Shown: positions 1-9,168 of the stretch, piece by piece
How positions within the stretch are numbered: the first letter of the stretch is position 1
Layout of the letters: each line of letters starts with the position of its first letter
Origin: an uncultured bacterium
Lineage (GTDB): Bacteria > Atribacterota > Atribacteria > Atribacterales > Caldatribacteriaceae
Length of the DNA: 64,000 bases
Reading direction: 5' to 3'
Assembly: GCA_937139415.1 (NCBI GenBank)
Contig: CAKZPS010000006.1
Span: forward strand, 1-64,000
Translations under genes and position numbers: made by a program
The notes under the pieces: model-generated
Database searches by the model: none
Told to the model about the DNA's origin: nothing
The model's input: only the letters and a program-made list of their open reading frames with translations

Positions 1-72
1 CCTCCCTTTAATCTCGTAAGAGAGGAGCTCTGGGCTTTGAGGAGAGAAAAATACGGGAAGGGAGAGGAGTGA
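1..72 (+). CDS. C-terminal fragment of an unidentified protein
   Basis: Frame 1 is open from the left edge to a TGA at 70-72 and would encode 23 residues ending in a charged helix-like tail (LWALRREKYGKGEE). The frame is rich in Arg, Glu and Lys, as expected for the end of a soluble protein, and it stops just where the non-coding stretch begins. Nothing in this short tail identifies a family. It could be a chance open frame. Confidence 0.3.
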   Translation, partial: PPFNLVREELWALRREKYGKGEE

Positions 73-431
73 ACAGGCGTTACGCAGAATTGTTGGCACG
101 ACTCATCACCACTTGTATATGAGCCAGTTTGGAGGGCAAAAGGATAGCCCCTCATTCACAGAAATCCCTTCTTAGAAAAGGAACGTCGGTGCCTCTCTGG
201 GATTAAGTGTACTCCCAAGTGATAGCCTCTTGATGGAGAACGGTGGATCGTTGGTTAAGACATTACCACCATCTGAGGGAGAGCATTCCCCCATTTTTGT
301 TCCCTCTTCAATGCTATAGGGAGGATCCACCGTTAATCCAAAGAGACTGTATTTCCTTGAGAGACAGAACTCTGCGACCTTTTGAGGTTGGAGAGTAGAA
401 GAGAAAATGTTTGCGGGAAAAGAAAAAACTC
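73..431. other. Non-coding region upstream of the sugar operon, with a long-range inverted repeat
   Basis: No convincing coding frame is present in these 360 bases. The clearest structure is an 11-nt perfect inverted repeat, AACGGTGGATC at 239-249 and GATCCACCGTT at 324-334, enclosing about 74 nt that hold a smaller GAGGGA/TCCCTC pairing. It could be the closing stem of a structured RNA or a looped binding site. I do not recognise a known riboswitch signature. Confidence 0.35.
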
Positions 432-460
432 TTGACTTTTTGTTCCTTTCGTCGTATTAT
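432..460 (+). promoter_or_regulatory. Sigma70-type promoter of the cellobiose operon
   Basis: TTGACT at 432-437 and TATTAT at 455-460 are separated by exactly 17 bp. Transcription should start near 467, giving a leader of about 26 nt before the ATG at 493, with a GGAAGG ribosome site at 482-487. It is one of the two best sigma70 matches in the window. Confidence 0.8.
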
Positions 461-476
461 GACATCGATGACATAA
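457..476. promoter_or_regulatory. Palindromic operator over the -10 and start site, likely LacI-family
   Basis: The 20 bases TTATGACATCGATGACATAA form an inverted repeat with a single mismatched pair, centred on CATCGATG. A central CG flanked by symmetric TG...CA arms is typical of LacI/GalR-family operators. It covers the -10 box and the predicted start point, so a bound repressor would block RNA polymerase. The LacI-family gene at 6114-7163, last in the same operon, is the natural ligand. This link is inferred. Confidence 0.7.
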
Positions 477-492
477 TTTCTGGAAGGTCCTT

Positions 493-1392
493 ATGGCTCT
501 TCAGAAATTTGCCCAGAAAAATGCGAAGTGGTTTATCCTTCCAGCACTCCTCTGCATGCTGGTTGTCCATGCGATTCCTATTCTCTGGGGAGCGTATTTG
601 GCCTTTTTAGACCTGGATATTTATACCATCACCCGGTGGAGCAAAGCCCCTTTCATTGGTTTGCACAACTTTTTTACCGTTTTTTCTCCTCGAGTTGATA
701 CTGGGGCGAAGTTTCTCCGTTCCATCGGTACCGTGGTCTATTACGGTATGATGACCATTCCTCTCTCGTACTGCTTGGGGCTTTTGGTGGCCTTGCTCTT
801 GAATCGTCAATTTTGGGGAAGAATGGTAGTGCGGGGATTAATTCTCCTTCCCTACATTACTCCAGATTCGGTGGTGTACAATTTGTGGCGTTTCATTTTT
901 CAGGCCAGGATCGGATTGGTGAACAAGTATCTCCTCCGTCTTGGGATTATCGAGGAACCGTATATTTGGCTCGTAGGGGATCGAGCTCTCTACGCGGTTA
1001 TGGTGGCAAGTATCTGGAAAGGATGGCCCTTTGCTTGCCTTATCCTTCTTGCGGGTTTGCAGAGCATTCCTCTCGAATTGTACGAGGCGGCAAGAATCGA
1101 CGGGGCTTCCCGAATACAATTGTTTTGGCACATCACCTTTCCCCTGTTGAAGCCGGTGAGCGGCACCCTTCTTTTACTCTCCACAATATGGAACTTTCAT
1201 GCCTTCAATCAATTCTATATCCTTTTGGGAACCGATCCGGGGAAAGCCCATGTTCCCTCAACCTTCATCCTGCAAGAGGCTTTTGTCAATTTCCACTTTG
1301 GGATGGGTGCCGCTATGTCCTTATTCTTAACCATGGTAGTTTTGGCGATGACTTTTTTCATCGTCAGAGTGAGAAGAGGAGCGGGGTTGTGA
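493..1392 (+). CDS. Carbohydrate ABC transporter permease, MalF/UgpA type
   Basis: An integral membrane subunit of a binding-protein-dependent sugar importer (BPD_transp_1 family). The 299-residue product has a first membrane helix at about 13-36, several further hydrophobic helices, and the EAA loop at about 198-221 (EAARIDGASRIQLFWHITFP) that docks the ATPase subunit. It is the first gene of an operon with a second permease, a solute-binding protein and a cellobiose phosphorylase, so the substrate is probably cellobiose or a short cellodextrin. No ATPase gene is linked; a shared MsmK/UgpC-like ATPase encoded elsewhere is usual for such systems. Confidence 0.9.
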   Translation: MALQKFAQKNAKWFILPALLCMLVVHAIPILWGAYLAFLDLDIYTITRWSKAPFIGLHNFFTVFSPRVDTGAKFLRSIGTVVYYGMMTIPLSYCLGLLVALLLNRQFWGRMVVRGLILLPYITPDSVVYNLWRFIFQARIGLVNKYLLRLGIIEEPYIWLVGDRALYAVMVASIWKGWPFACLILLAGLQSIPLELYEAARIDGASRIQLFWHITFPLLKPVSGTLLLLSTIWNFHAFNQFYILLGTDPGKAHVPSTFILQEAFVNFHFGMGAAMSLFLTMVVLAMTFFIVRVRRGAGL

Positions 1393-1396
1393 TGGG

Positions 1397-2284
1397 ATAG
1401 ATTGGGAGATAAAGAAGGCACGGGGTAAATTTTGGGATCGACTTTTCTTCCTGGTCGCGCTCTGTGGGGTTTTAGCGATTATTTTGTTCCCCTATTTGTG
1501 GATGGTTTCCTGTTCCTTTAAGACTACCTTGGAAATTCAGTCGGCAGATGTGATGAAACCGGAGTTAGCCCCTCGTTGGATACCCCGCAAATTCACTTGG
1601 GAAAATTATTTGAAAGTCAACCGAACCGTGCGCATGCTTGATTATTTCCGCAACAGTCTGATTATTAGTGGGGGCACTATGGGTTTCTCGATCTGCATCA
1701 GTCTCTTGGCTGCTTATACCTTATCTCGGTTTCGTTTTCGGGGCAAAAATGCCTATACCTCCAGTGTTCTCGCTACCCAGATGTTTCCAGGTATTTCTTT
1801 CATTATTCCCTATTTCATCCTCTTCGTTTCGGTAGAGAAAAATTTGGGTATCCCCATGAAGAACACCTATTGGGGGATGATCTTTACCTATACTTCTTTT
1901 GCTCTCCCTTTTTGTATTTTGATGCTGCGCAATTTTCTCGATTCCGTACCTACCGAGCTCGATGAACAGGCGCAGATTGATGGTTGTACCCCCTTTGGGG
2001 CATTATGGAGGGTTATCTTTCCTCTCTCTAAACCCGGAATTGCAGCGGTGGGGATCTACTCCTTCATCATGGCTTGGAATGAAGTTCTCTTTGCCACGGT
2101 GCTCACGGGGAGGGAAACGAAAACGGTCTCCTTAGGTCTCCTTGAGTACATCACCGCTCAGCAAGCGCGCTGGGCGGGAATGATGGCCGCGTGTATTTTA
2201 GTGTCCATTCCGGTTTTAGTGCTTTTCAGTCTCATGCAGAAGCAAATCGTTGAGGGATTGGTAGCGGGAGCGACCAAAGGATAA
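1397..2284 (+). CDS. Carbohydrate ABC transporter permease, MalG type (start codon non-canonical)
   Basis: The second permease of the sugar importer. The EAA loop (DEQAQIDGCTPFGALWRVIF) is clear in the second half and the C-terminal helices are complete. The frame is coding well upstream of the first usual start codon, a TTG at 1484 with no ribosome site: it reads KKARGKFWDR and then the typical first membrane helix of MalG-like proteins. Between the upstream in-frame stop (1370-1372) and 1484 there is no ATG, GTG or TTG in frame. I place the start at an ATA (1397), four bases after the previous stop, with GAGGAG at 1376-1381 and GGGG at 1383-1386 upstream. A base error in this stretch is the alternative. 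Confidence 0.8.
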   Translation: MDWEIKKARGKFWDRLFFLVALCGVLAIILFPYLWMVSCSFKTTLEIQSADVMKPELAPRWIPRKFTWENYLKVNRTVRMLDYFRNSLIISGGTMGFSICISLLAAYTLSRFRFRGKNAYTSSVLATQMFPGISFIIPYFILFVSVEKNLGIPMKNTYWGMIFTYTSFALPFCILMLRNFLDSVPTELDEQAQIDGCTPFGALWRVIFPLSKPGIAAVGIYSFIMAWNEVLFATVLTGRETKTVSLGLLEYITAQQARWAGMMAACILVSIPVLVLFSLMQKQIVEGLVAGATKG

Positions 2285-2362
2285 TAATAAGGGGGTGGTA
2301 GCATTCCTTGGTTGAGTGAAGAACGAAGGGTTGGTTGATTCATTTTGAAGGAGGTGAGTGGT

Positions 2363-3643
2363 GTGAAGAACACAAGGTACGGAAAGTGGTTTTTGGTGAG
2401 CGTGGTTTTGGGTATAGTTGTTTTGACATCGGTGACAATAGCGGCTAAAGAGACGATCACTTTTTGGGTCATGCCCAACGCACCCGACGAAACCCATGTT
2501 CCTTGGCTGGAACGGAAAATTGCAGAATTTGAGAAGAACACAGGGTACGAAGTGAACTTTGAAATTGTAGGCTGGGGTGAAGCGTGGCAGAAGATTTCTA
2601 CCGCTTTAGCTACCGGAATCGGTCCTGATGTTTTTCAAGTCGGAACAACCTGGAATCCCCAATTCGCCGCTACGGGAGGCTTAGAAGAGATCGATATCGA
2701 TGCCTTCGGTGGGGAAAATGCGTTCATGAGAGCGAATTTCGTTTCCACTACTTACAAGGAGAAGAGCTATGGAGTACCTTGGTTTGCAGAAACTCGAGCG
2801 CTCTTCTACAATCGAGACTTTTTCGCCAAAGCGGGAGTCAATCCTCCAAGCACCTATGACGAACTCAAGGAAGTAGGGAAGAAAGTCGTGGCGGTGAGTG
2901 GTGAAGGTTCGGCGATTGCCTTAGCCGGAACCAATGCTTGGGATCTTTTGCACAATTGGGCTATTGTGCTTTGGGCTTACGGTGGGGATTTAGTCTCCCA
3001 AGACTATAAGCGTGCCACCTTTAACGATGAAGCAGGTGTAGCTGCTATGGAGTGGTATGTGAGCTTGATTTCCGATGGGTTAGCGTCTAAGGCTTGCGTA
3101 GAGTACAATCAGCCCCAGGCAGACGCGGCTTTCATTAATGGAAACGTTGCTATGTGCTTCATGGGTCCGTGGAATATTGCCAACATTGAACAAGAAAACC
3201 CCGATCTCCCCTATGACATTGTAGAACCACCGGCCGGTCCAAAAGGACGAGCCTCTTTCTCCGGTGGGAGCAATTTGGTCATCCTTAAGGAGAGTAAAAA
3301 CAAAGAAGCAGCCCGAGCATGGATTGAATTCTTGGTGAGTAAAGAAAACTTGGTGGACTACACGAAGAATCTTTCCCACATGCTCCCGGCCAAGATCGAA
3401 GCCTTTGACGATCCCTATTATGACGCGGGTGTATGGAAGGTGTTCAAGACTACTCTAAGCTATGCTACCGCCTATCCACCGCTTGCTGTATGGGGAGACA
3501 TTGAAAATGCCATTACTCAAGAGTTTCGCAATGCTTTGTTAGAGGGAAGTAGCGCTCAGGGAGAAGCACTGAAAAAAGTGGTAAAGTTATACCTCGATAA
3601 GGCGGCACAACGGGTTAACGAAGCATTGGCTAAAGAGAAATGA
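2363..3643 (+). CDS. Extracellular solute-binding protein, family 1 (sugar ABC transporter)
   Basis: The secreted receptor that captures the sugar and hands it to the two upstream permeases. The GTG at 2363 is preferred because AAGGAGGTGA (2348-2357) sits five bases ahead. The first 30 residues are a signal sequence: basic KNTRYGK, then a hydrophobic core ending near IAA. There is no lipobox cysteine, so it is either released or membrane-anchored. The mature part has the family-1 fold signatures ([33 protein letters not shown]). A stable stem-loop follows directly after the stop, which may raise the level of this message over downstream genes. Confidence 0.9.
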   Translation: MKNTRYGKWFLVSVVLGIVVLTSVTIAAKETITFWVMPNAPDETHVPWLERKIAEFEKNTGYEVNFEIVGWGEAWQKISTALATGIGPDVFQVGTTWNPQFAATGGLEEIDIDAFGGENAFMRANFVSTTYKEKSYGVPWFAETRALFYNRDFFAKAGVNPPSTYDELKEVGKKVVAVSGEGSAIALAGTNAWDLLHNWAIVLWAYGGDLVSQDYKRATFNDEAGVAAMEWYVSLISDGLASKACVEYNQPQADAAFINGNVAMCFMGPWNIANIEQENPDLPYDIVEPPAGPKGRASFSGGSNLVILKESKNKEAARAWIEFLVSKENLVDYTKNLSHMLPAKIEAFDDPYYDAGVWKVFKTTLSYATAYPPLAVWGDIENAITQEFRNALLEGSSAQGEALKKVVKLYLDKAAQRVNEALAKEK

Positions 3644-3644
3644 G

Positions 3645-3667
3645 AGGAGGGGGGACAACCCCCTCCT
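3645..3667 (+). terminator. Intercistronic stem-loop after the binding-protein gene
   Basis: AGGAGGGGG (3645-3653) and CCCCCTCCT (3659-3667) form a 9-bp stem with a GACAA loop, starting two bases after the binding-protein stop. No U-run follows, so it is more likely an mRNA-stabilising or attenuating element than a full terminator. Such hairpins after binding-protein genes are known from malE and similar operons and allow excess receptor over permease. Confidence 0.6.
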
Positions 3668-3690
3668 TGAGAGAGGAACGGGATGGGAGA

Positions 3691-6117
3691 ATGAAGTTTG
3701 GGTATTTTGATGATGAGCACAGAGAATACGTCATTACTACTCCTCAAACACCTTACCCATGGATTAATTATTTAGGGTGCGAGGAATTTTTTGGCCTTAT
3801 CTCTCATACGGCGGGGGGGTTTTGCTTCTATAAAGATGCACGATTGCGCCGAATCACCAGGTATCGGTATAACCAAGTTCCTCTTGATACCAACGGGCGA
3901 TATTTCTATCTCCGCGAGGGTGGAGTGATATGGTCGTTGACCTGGCAACCGACTCGAGCACCTCTCGATTTCTATCAATGCCGCCATGGATTGGGATATA
4001 CCAAAATCACGGGAGTGAAGAGGGAAATAAAGGCGGAGACGCTTTTTTTCGTTCCTTTGGGAGCGAACTGTGAAATCCATTGGGTGCGACTCACCAATAT
4101 GTCTTCATCCTCAAGACAGGTGAAGCTTTTCTCTTTCATAGAGTTTTGCCTCTGGAATGCCCTCGATGATATGACCAATTTTCAGCGCAATCTGAATACT
4201 GGTGAAGTAGAGGTCGAAGGGAGCACTATTTACCATAAGACCGAGTATCGTGAGCGTCGTAATCATTACGCTTTTTACAGTGTGAATTGGCCGATTGACG
4301 GTTTTGACACCGACCGGGATTCTTTTCTCGGTCGATACAATGGTTTGGATTGTCCTCAATCCGTCCGGGAGGGTAAAAGTGGAAATTCCGTAGCCTTGGG
4401 TCAGGCTCCGATTGCCTCCCATTTTTTAGTCTTCAACCTTGCCCCTTTGGAGAGCAAAGAGTTCATTTTTATCCTGGGATACGTTGAGAACCGGGAAGAG
4501 GAGAAATGGGAGGCCCCCGGGGTGATCAATAAGAGCAAAGCGAAAGAACTAATCCATCGGTTCTCCTCGAGAGAAGCGGTAGAAAGGGCCTTTTTAGACC
4601 TTCGGTCTCACTGGGATACTTTACTTTCTGCTCTTAAAGTTGAGAGTGGAGAACCAAAAATCGACCGAATGATTAATGTTTGGAATCCGTATCAGTGTTT
4701 GACTACTTTTCGTTTGGCACGCAGCGTATCGTATTTTGAATCGGGTATTAGTAGAGGTATTGGTTTCCGCGATTCGAATCAGGACATTTTGGCTGTGATT
4801 CACATGATTCCCCAGGAGGCACGACAACGTATTCTTGACCTTGCTGCTACTCAAAGGGAGGACGGAAGCGCCTATCATCAGTACCAGCCACTGACTAAAA
4901 GGGGCAATGCGGAAATTGGGAGTGGTTTCCATGACGATCCTCTGTGGTTAGTATATTCCACTATAAGCTACGTGAAAGAAACTGGTGATTACACCATTTT
5001 GCAAGAGAGAGTCCCGTTCGATCATGATCCTCTTTCCCAGGCATCTCTCTTTGAGCATCTCCGGAGAGCGTTCCGTTTCACCCTTTCCCATCTGGGTCCG
5101 CACGGCTTACCCTTAATCGGGAGAGCCGATTGGAATGATTGCCTCAACCTCAATAGTTTCTCCCTCGATCCGGATGAATCTTTTCAGACCTGTCCTTTAC
5201 GAAGTGATGGCAAGGTGGCGGAGTCTATTTTTTTGGCCGGCATGTTCGTTTTCGTAGGACGTGAATATATCCGCTTGTGCCGGTTATTGGACGACCATGA
5301 CGAAGCAGAGATGATGACCCAAGAAGTGCACAAAATGGAGGAAGCTATTAACCGGTATGGATTTGATGGAGAGTGGTTTCTACGTGCCTATGATGCGTAT
5401 GGTAACAAGGTGGGAAGTCGGGAAAACGAGGAAGGTAAAATTTACATTGAGCCACAGGGTTTTTGTGTGATGGCAGGAATCGGTTTAGAAGATGGTAAAG
5501 CGAGGATGGCCTTAGATTCGGTGTATCGTTATCTCAATACCCCTCATGGTATTAAGCTCCTCTTTCCGGGGTATACTCGTTATCACCCGGAACTGGGAGA
5601 AATCACTTCCTATCCTCCAGGTCATAAGGAAAACGCCGGTATTTTCTGTCATAATAACCCGTGGATTATGATTGCCGAAACCAAGTTGAAGAGGGGAGAC
5701 TGGGCCTTCGAATACTATCGAAAAATCTGTCCCAGTTGGCGGGAAGAAATGAGCGAAATCCACCGTCTCGAACCGTATGTGTACGTCCAGGTCATCGCTG
5801 GTGACGAATCGAAATGTTTTGGGGAAGCGAAAAATTCTTGGCTCACCGGTACTGCTTCCTGGAATTACGTCGCTTTTACTCAGTACATATTGGGAATCCG
5901 CCCCGATTTTGATGGATTGTGGATTGATCCCTGTTTACCATCGGAGATCAAGCGAGTGAGGGTGAAAAGACGTTTCCGAGGAATGGAGTATCATATTGTC
6001 ATTGAGAATACTCAAGAAGGGCAATATACTCTTACCGTGAACGGGAAAATGGTAGCGGGGAAATGTATTCCTCCCCAACAAACTGGAAAAGTAATCGAGG
6101 TGTACTGTCGGGTATGA
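3691..6117 (+). CDS. Cellobiose phosphorylase (GH94 family)
   Basis: A cytoplasmic enzyme that splits cellobiose with phosphate into glucose 1-phosphate and glucose. The 808-residue product begins [18 protein letters not shown], a hallmark N-terminus of cellobiose phosphorylases, followed by the beta-sandwich domain, a linker and the (alpha/alpha)6 barrel. The catalytic acid is expected at Asp483 in the motif [10 protein letters not shown], matching the family's DWNDC aspartate. An open frame extends upstream to 3640, but it includes the intercistronic hairpin, so I start at the ATG 3691. Neighbouring permeases and receptor make import followed by phosphorolysis the likely pathway. A related beta-glucan disaccharide as substrate cannot be excluded. 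Confidence 0.93.
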   Translation: MKFGYFDDEHREYVITTPQTPYPWINYLGCEEFFGLISHTAGGFCFYKDARLRRITRYRYNQVPLDTNGRYFYLREGGVIWSLTWQPTRAPLDFYQCRHGLGYTKITGVKREIKAETLFFVPLGANCEIHWVRLTNMSSSSRQVKLFSFIEFCLWNALDDMTNFQRNLNTGEVEVEGSTIYHKTEYRERRNHYAFYSVNWPIDGFDTDRDSFLGRYNGLDCPQSVREGKSGNSVALGQAPIASHFLVFNLAPLESKEFIFILGYVENREEEKWEAPGVINKSKAKELIHRFSSREAVERAFLDLRSHWDTLLSALKVESGEPKIDRMINVWNPYQCLTTFRLARSVSYFESGISRGIGFRDSNQDILAVIHMIPQEARQRILDLAATQREDGSAYHQYQPLTKRGNAEIGSGFHDDPLWLVYSTISYVKETGDYTILQERVPFDHDPLSQASLFEHLRRAFRFTLSHLGPHGLPLIGRADWNDCLNLNSFSLDPDESFQTCPLRSDGKVAESIFLAGMFVFVGREYIRLCRLLDDHDEAEMMTQEVHKMEEAINRYGFDGEWFLRAYDAYGNKVGSRENEEGKIYIEPQGFCVMAGIGLEDGKARMALDSVYRYLNTPHGIKLLFPGYTRYHPELGEITSYPPGHKENAGIFCHNNPWIMIAETKLKRGDWAFEYYRKICPSWREEMSEIHRLEPYVYVQVIAGDESKCFGEAKNSWLTGTASWNYVAFTQYILGIRPDFDGLWIDPCLPSEIKRVRVKRRFRGMEYHIVIENTQEGQYTLTVNGKMVAGKCIPPQQTGKVIEVYCRV

Positions 6118-7163
6118 AGAGAGAGAAGAAAAAGATGGCCACCCTCTATGATGTGGCCAAGGTAGCCGGCGTTTCTCCCAAGACGGTTTCGCGAGTGTTC
6201 AATGAGAGTCATCTGGTGGCGAAGGAGACGAGGAGCAGAGTTCTTGAGGTCATCCAAAAGTTGGATTACCATCCTAATGCCCTTGCTGCGAGCCTCAAGA
6301 AACGTTTCTCGCAAGTAGTGGGTTTTGTGGTGCCCTATGGTTCCGATTTTGTGTTTCGTGATTTGAACATGATGGAGCAGCTCCGTGGAGTCCACGACGT
6401 GCTCGCCGAAGAAGGGTATAACGTGGTAGTTTCTGCTCCCTTGAGTAAAAAGGATGCCCTGCACGAAGCCATGCGGCTTTTGAAGCGGCGTTTAGTAGAA
6501 GGTATCATTTTATACCCTTCATCGGGGATTGGCGGCATCATTTCCGAGTGCACTCACAAGGGGCTCCCTTATGCTACCTTGGGAGTTGGTTTTGCCGGAC
6601 AGGAACACAATTTCGTCGAAGTGGATATGACCGAAAGTTCCTATCTCGCCACAAAATACTTTCTCGATGCGGGTCATCGTTATGTAGCGTTAATTACCCG
6701 TCCGCGTGGGTTCTTTAACTATCCGGAGAACGATTCTTATCTCCGGGGATACGAGATGGCGCTTTCTGAACTGGGAAAAGAGGTGTCTTCGGAGTTAGTG
6801 CGGGAAGGCGATTTTACCTTTGATAGTGGATATCGTGAGTTCCGGTATGTCAAACAAAAGTATCGTGAGGTAACGGCTTTTCTCTGTGCCAGTGACCCCA
6901 TGGCGTACGGAGCCTTGCGGGCGATGGCCGATTTGAAACTGCAATGGATCAAAGATGCAGAAATTATTGCCGGTGATGGATTACCTTTCACACAGAAAAT
7001 CTTTCCTTTCCTCTCTTCCATTGCCAACCCTTCCTATGAACAGGGAAGACAAGCAGGAAAAATGATTATGGCACTCTTAGAAGGAAAGAGAGAAATGCCC
7101 GGAGTTACCTTGAAAGCAGAATTCGTCCTTCGGAAAGGATACCCTGCACGGCTTTCTTTCTGA
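6114..7163 (+). CDS. LacI-family transcriptional regulator
   Basis: A DNA-binding repressor that probably senses a sugar linked to the operon. Residues 8-64 are the LacI helix-turn-helix plus hinge helix ([22 protein letters not shown], then NALAASL), followed by a periplasmic-binding-protein-like effector domain. The ATG at 6114 overlaps the phosphorylase stop as ATGA, and CGAGGTG lies 11 bases upstream, so translation is likely coupled. ATG 6135 is a second option. The operator at 457-476 at the head of the operon is the expected target, giving negative autoregulation of the whole unit. Confidence 0.92.
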   Translation: MKREKKKMATLYDVAKVAGVSPKTVSRVFNESHLVAKETRSRVLEVIQKLDYHPNALAASLKKRFSQVVGFVVPYGSDFVFRDLNMMEQLRGVHDVLAEEGYNVVVSAPLSKKDALHEAMRLLKRRLVEGIILYPSSGIGGIISECTHKGLPYATLGVGFAGQEHNFVEVDMTESSYLATKYFLDAGHRYVALITRPRGFFNYPENDSYLRGYEMALSELGKEVSSELVREGDFTFDSGYREFRYVKQKYREVTAFLCASDPMAYGALRAMADLKLQWIKDAEIIAGDGLPFTQKIFPFLSSIANPSYEQGRQAGKMIMALLEGKREMPGVTLKAEFVLRKGYPARLSF

Positions 7164-7538
7164 GAATCCATGGCCTCATCTTTGAATGGGCAAGCAACAC
7201 CGAAAGAGGAAAAAGAGTTCTTTCTCTGCACGAAAGGCAAGACCCCCGTCTCCAAAAGATTCTCAAGAAGCCTATTTTGAAAAATTCCCTCTTTTTTAGC
7301 GCTTTTTTCTCACCGCAAGAAACCTCAAAAAGGGGGCTTTTGGTAATCTGCAATTGTCACCGCGAAGGATTTTGACTTTTTCAAAGCCGTGGTCATCATG
7401 GAACCGAAAAGAGCATACTTTCCCTCTTCACCCTGAGAAAGCGGACGAGAGAAAAAGGCCGGTTTTCCGCTCGAAAGAGAAACTGGGAGAACCCAAAGAA
7501 AGACCTTTCCGATGTCTCACGGGAAGGCATACCCCTCC
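7164..7538. other. Intergenic stretch between the LacI gene and the BMP transporter operon
   Basis: I see no coding frame with a plausible start and no strong terminator. It is rich in A-tracts and short A/T-rich inverted repeats. Transcription of the LacI operon presumably ends here, but I cannot name a clean stem followed by a U-run. Confidence 0.4.
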
Positions 7539-7567
7539 TTGTCGAGTTCGGTACATCCTTATATAAT
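7539..7567 (+). promoter_or_regulatory. Sigma70-type promoter of the BMP transporter operon
   Basis: TTGTCG at 7539-7544 and a perfect TATAAT at 7562-7567 are spaced by 17 bp. Transcription would start near 7574, some 26 nt before the GTG at 7600. A ribosome site GGGAG lies at 7588-7592. Confidence 0.8.
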
Positions 7568-7599
7568 ACCGAGGAAGTCCATGCGTTGGGAGATTCTCT

Positions 7600-9168
7600 G
7601 TGGAGATGGATGATGTGGTTATGGAAGAAACGCCGGGGACGAATGCGGGAGAAGGAAGTGGAGTAGAGGTTGCCTTTCGCTCGGTGACGAAACGTTTCCC
7701 CCCCCACATTATTGCCAATGATCGAGTATCTTTTGAGATAGAGAGAGGAACGGTGCACGCTCTCTTGGGGGAAAATGGTGCCGGGAAGAGCACCCTCATG
7801 AATATTCTCTACGGGCTTCTACAGCCAGACGAGGGAGAAATTCTCGTGCGAGGAAGGTCGGTAACCATTCCTTCTCCCCAAAAGGCCATTGCTCTTGGCA
7901 TTGGCATGGTTCACCAGCATTTTAAATTGATTCCTACCCATACGGTGGCCGAGAATATCATTTTAGGGTTACCTTCGGTCCCCTTTTTCTTTCCCGCCAA
8001 GAGGGAAATTCGGCACATCGTTGAGCTTTCTGAACGATACGGTCTGCGAGTAGACCCCCGGGCGAGGGTGTGGCAGCTCTCGGCAGGAGAAAAACAGAAA
8101 ATGGAAATCCTTAAGGCTCTCTATCGTAGGGCCAATATTCTCATTTTGGATGAGCCTACCTCGGTGCTCACTCCTCAGGAGGTCGAAGAGTTATTCACTA
8201 CCCTACGTGCTATGAAAGGAGAAGGAAAAACCTGCATTTTCATCACCCACAAGTTGAACGAGGTGATGGCGGTCGCCGATCGAGTCACAGTGATGCGCTA
8301 TGGAAAGGTCAAGGCTACCTTGCGTCCCTCGGAGACTTCATCGCAAGAATTGGCTCAGATGATGGTGGGGAAAAAAGTGATCGCCGTGGTGCCGCGACGA
8401 TATACCTCCCGGGAGATGGTGCTCCGACTGGAAAATGTTTGGGTCATGGGAGATCGAGATTTTCCGGCGCTTCTCGATGTTTCACTCACGGTTTCGCAAG
8501 GGGAAATTGTCGGTGTGGCCGGGGTAGCAGGAAACGGACAGAGGGAGCTCGCTGAGATCGTCACCGGTTTGCGCAAGGTGAAACAGGGGCGCCTTTTCTT
8601 AGGAGAAAAAGAAATCACCCACCTTACTCCCCGAGAAATTGCCAGCCTTGGTGTAGCGTATATTCCCGAGGAACGGCATCTCGGGTTAGTGGGAAGTATG
8701 AGTGTAGCAGAAAATTTGATCTTTCGTACCTACGATCGCCCTCCTTTTTCCCAAGGGTTTTTGGTCGATTGGGGAAAAGTAGAAGCCCATACTGAGCGAT
8801 TAATCTCTGACTATCACATTTATCCCCCTTTCCCGGCCCTTCCGGTGAAGTTACTCTCGGGGGGAAATCGCCAAAGAGTACTCTTAGCGCGAGAGCTGGA
8901 ACGGAACCCTCGATTAGTCATTGCTTCTAACCCTACCGCGGGGTTGGATGTGGCAGGAGTGGAAGCCATCCATGAACTTCTCTTGAAAGCGCAAGAGAAG
9001 GGGGCAGGAATTTTACTCATTTCCGGAGATTTAGATGAACTCTTGAAACTGGCTAACCGCATCGTGGTTCTCTTCCGGGGGGGAATTATCGGTGAACGAG
9101 AACGGGAACAATGGACAGAAGACGACCGCCGTGACATCGGACTCATGATGGGGGGTGTCAAACGATAG
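7600..9168 (+). CDS. ABC transporter ATPase, BMP/simple-sugar type (tandem ATPase domains)
   Basis: The energy-coupling subunit of a CUT2-like importer for nucleosides or related compounds. At 522 residues it holds two ABC domains. The first has Walker A GENGAGKST (57-65), signature LSAGEK (160-165) and Walker B LILDEP (181-186). The second has the family's degenerate Walker A (VAGVAGNGQREL) and a good LSGGNRQRV signature, as in YufO and RbsA relatives. GTG 7600 has GGGAG seven bases upstream; ATG 7606 is possible. Two permeases follow at once. The binding protein is not adjacent; the BMP-type receptor at 17440-18609 is a candidate partner. Confidence 0.9.
   Translation: MEMDDVVMEETPGTNAGEGSGVEVAFRSVTKRFPPHIIANDRVSFEIERGTVHALLGENGAGKSTLMNILYGLLQPDEGEILVRGRSVTIPSPQKAIALGIGMVHQHFKLIPTHTVAENIILGLPSVPFFFPAKREIRHIVELSERYGLRVDPRARVWQLSAGEKQKMEILKALYRRANILILDEPTSVLTPQEVEELFTTLRAMKGEGKTCIFITHKLNEVMAVADRVTVMRYGKVKATLRPSETSSQELAQMMVGKKVIAVVPRRYTSREMVLRLENVWVMGDRDFPALLDVSLTVSQGEIVGVAGVAGNGQRELAEIVTGLRKVKQGRLFLGEKEITHLTPREIASLGVAYIPEERHLGLVGSMSVAENLIFRTYDRPPFSQGFLVDWGKVEAHTERLISDYHIYPPFPALPVKLLSGGNRQRVLLARELERNPRLVIASNPTAGLDVAGVEAIHELLLKAQEKGAGILLISGDLDELLKLANRIVVLFRGGIIGEREREQWTEDDRRDIGLMMGGVKR

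Noticed and set aside
93-112. Canonical sigma54 promoter (TGGCACG) near the left edge
   Set aside because: The -24 half fits, but there is no -12 element at the right distance and no gene start follows.
407-610. Short open frame overlapping the first permease
   Set aside because: It includes the promoter and operator and is a different frame of the permease gene; no protein features.
7372-7400. TTGACT as a -35 box in the 7.2-7.5 kb gap
   Set aside because: No -10 element at 16-18 bp; the TTGTCG/TATAAT pair downstream is far better.
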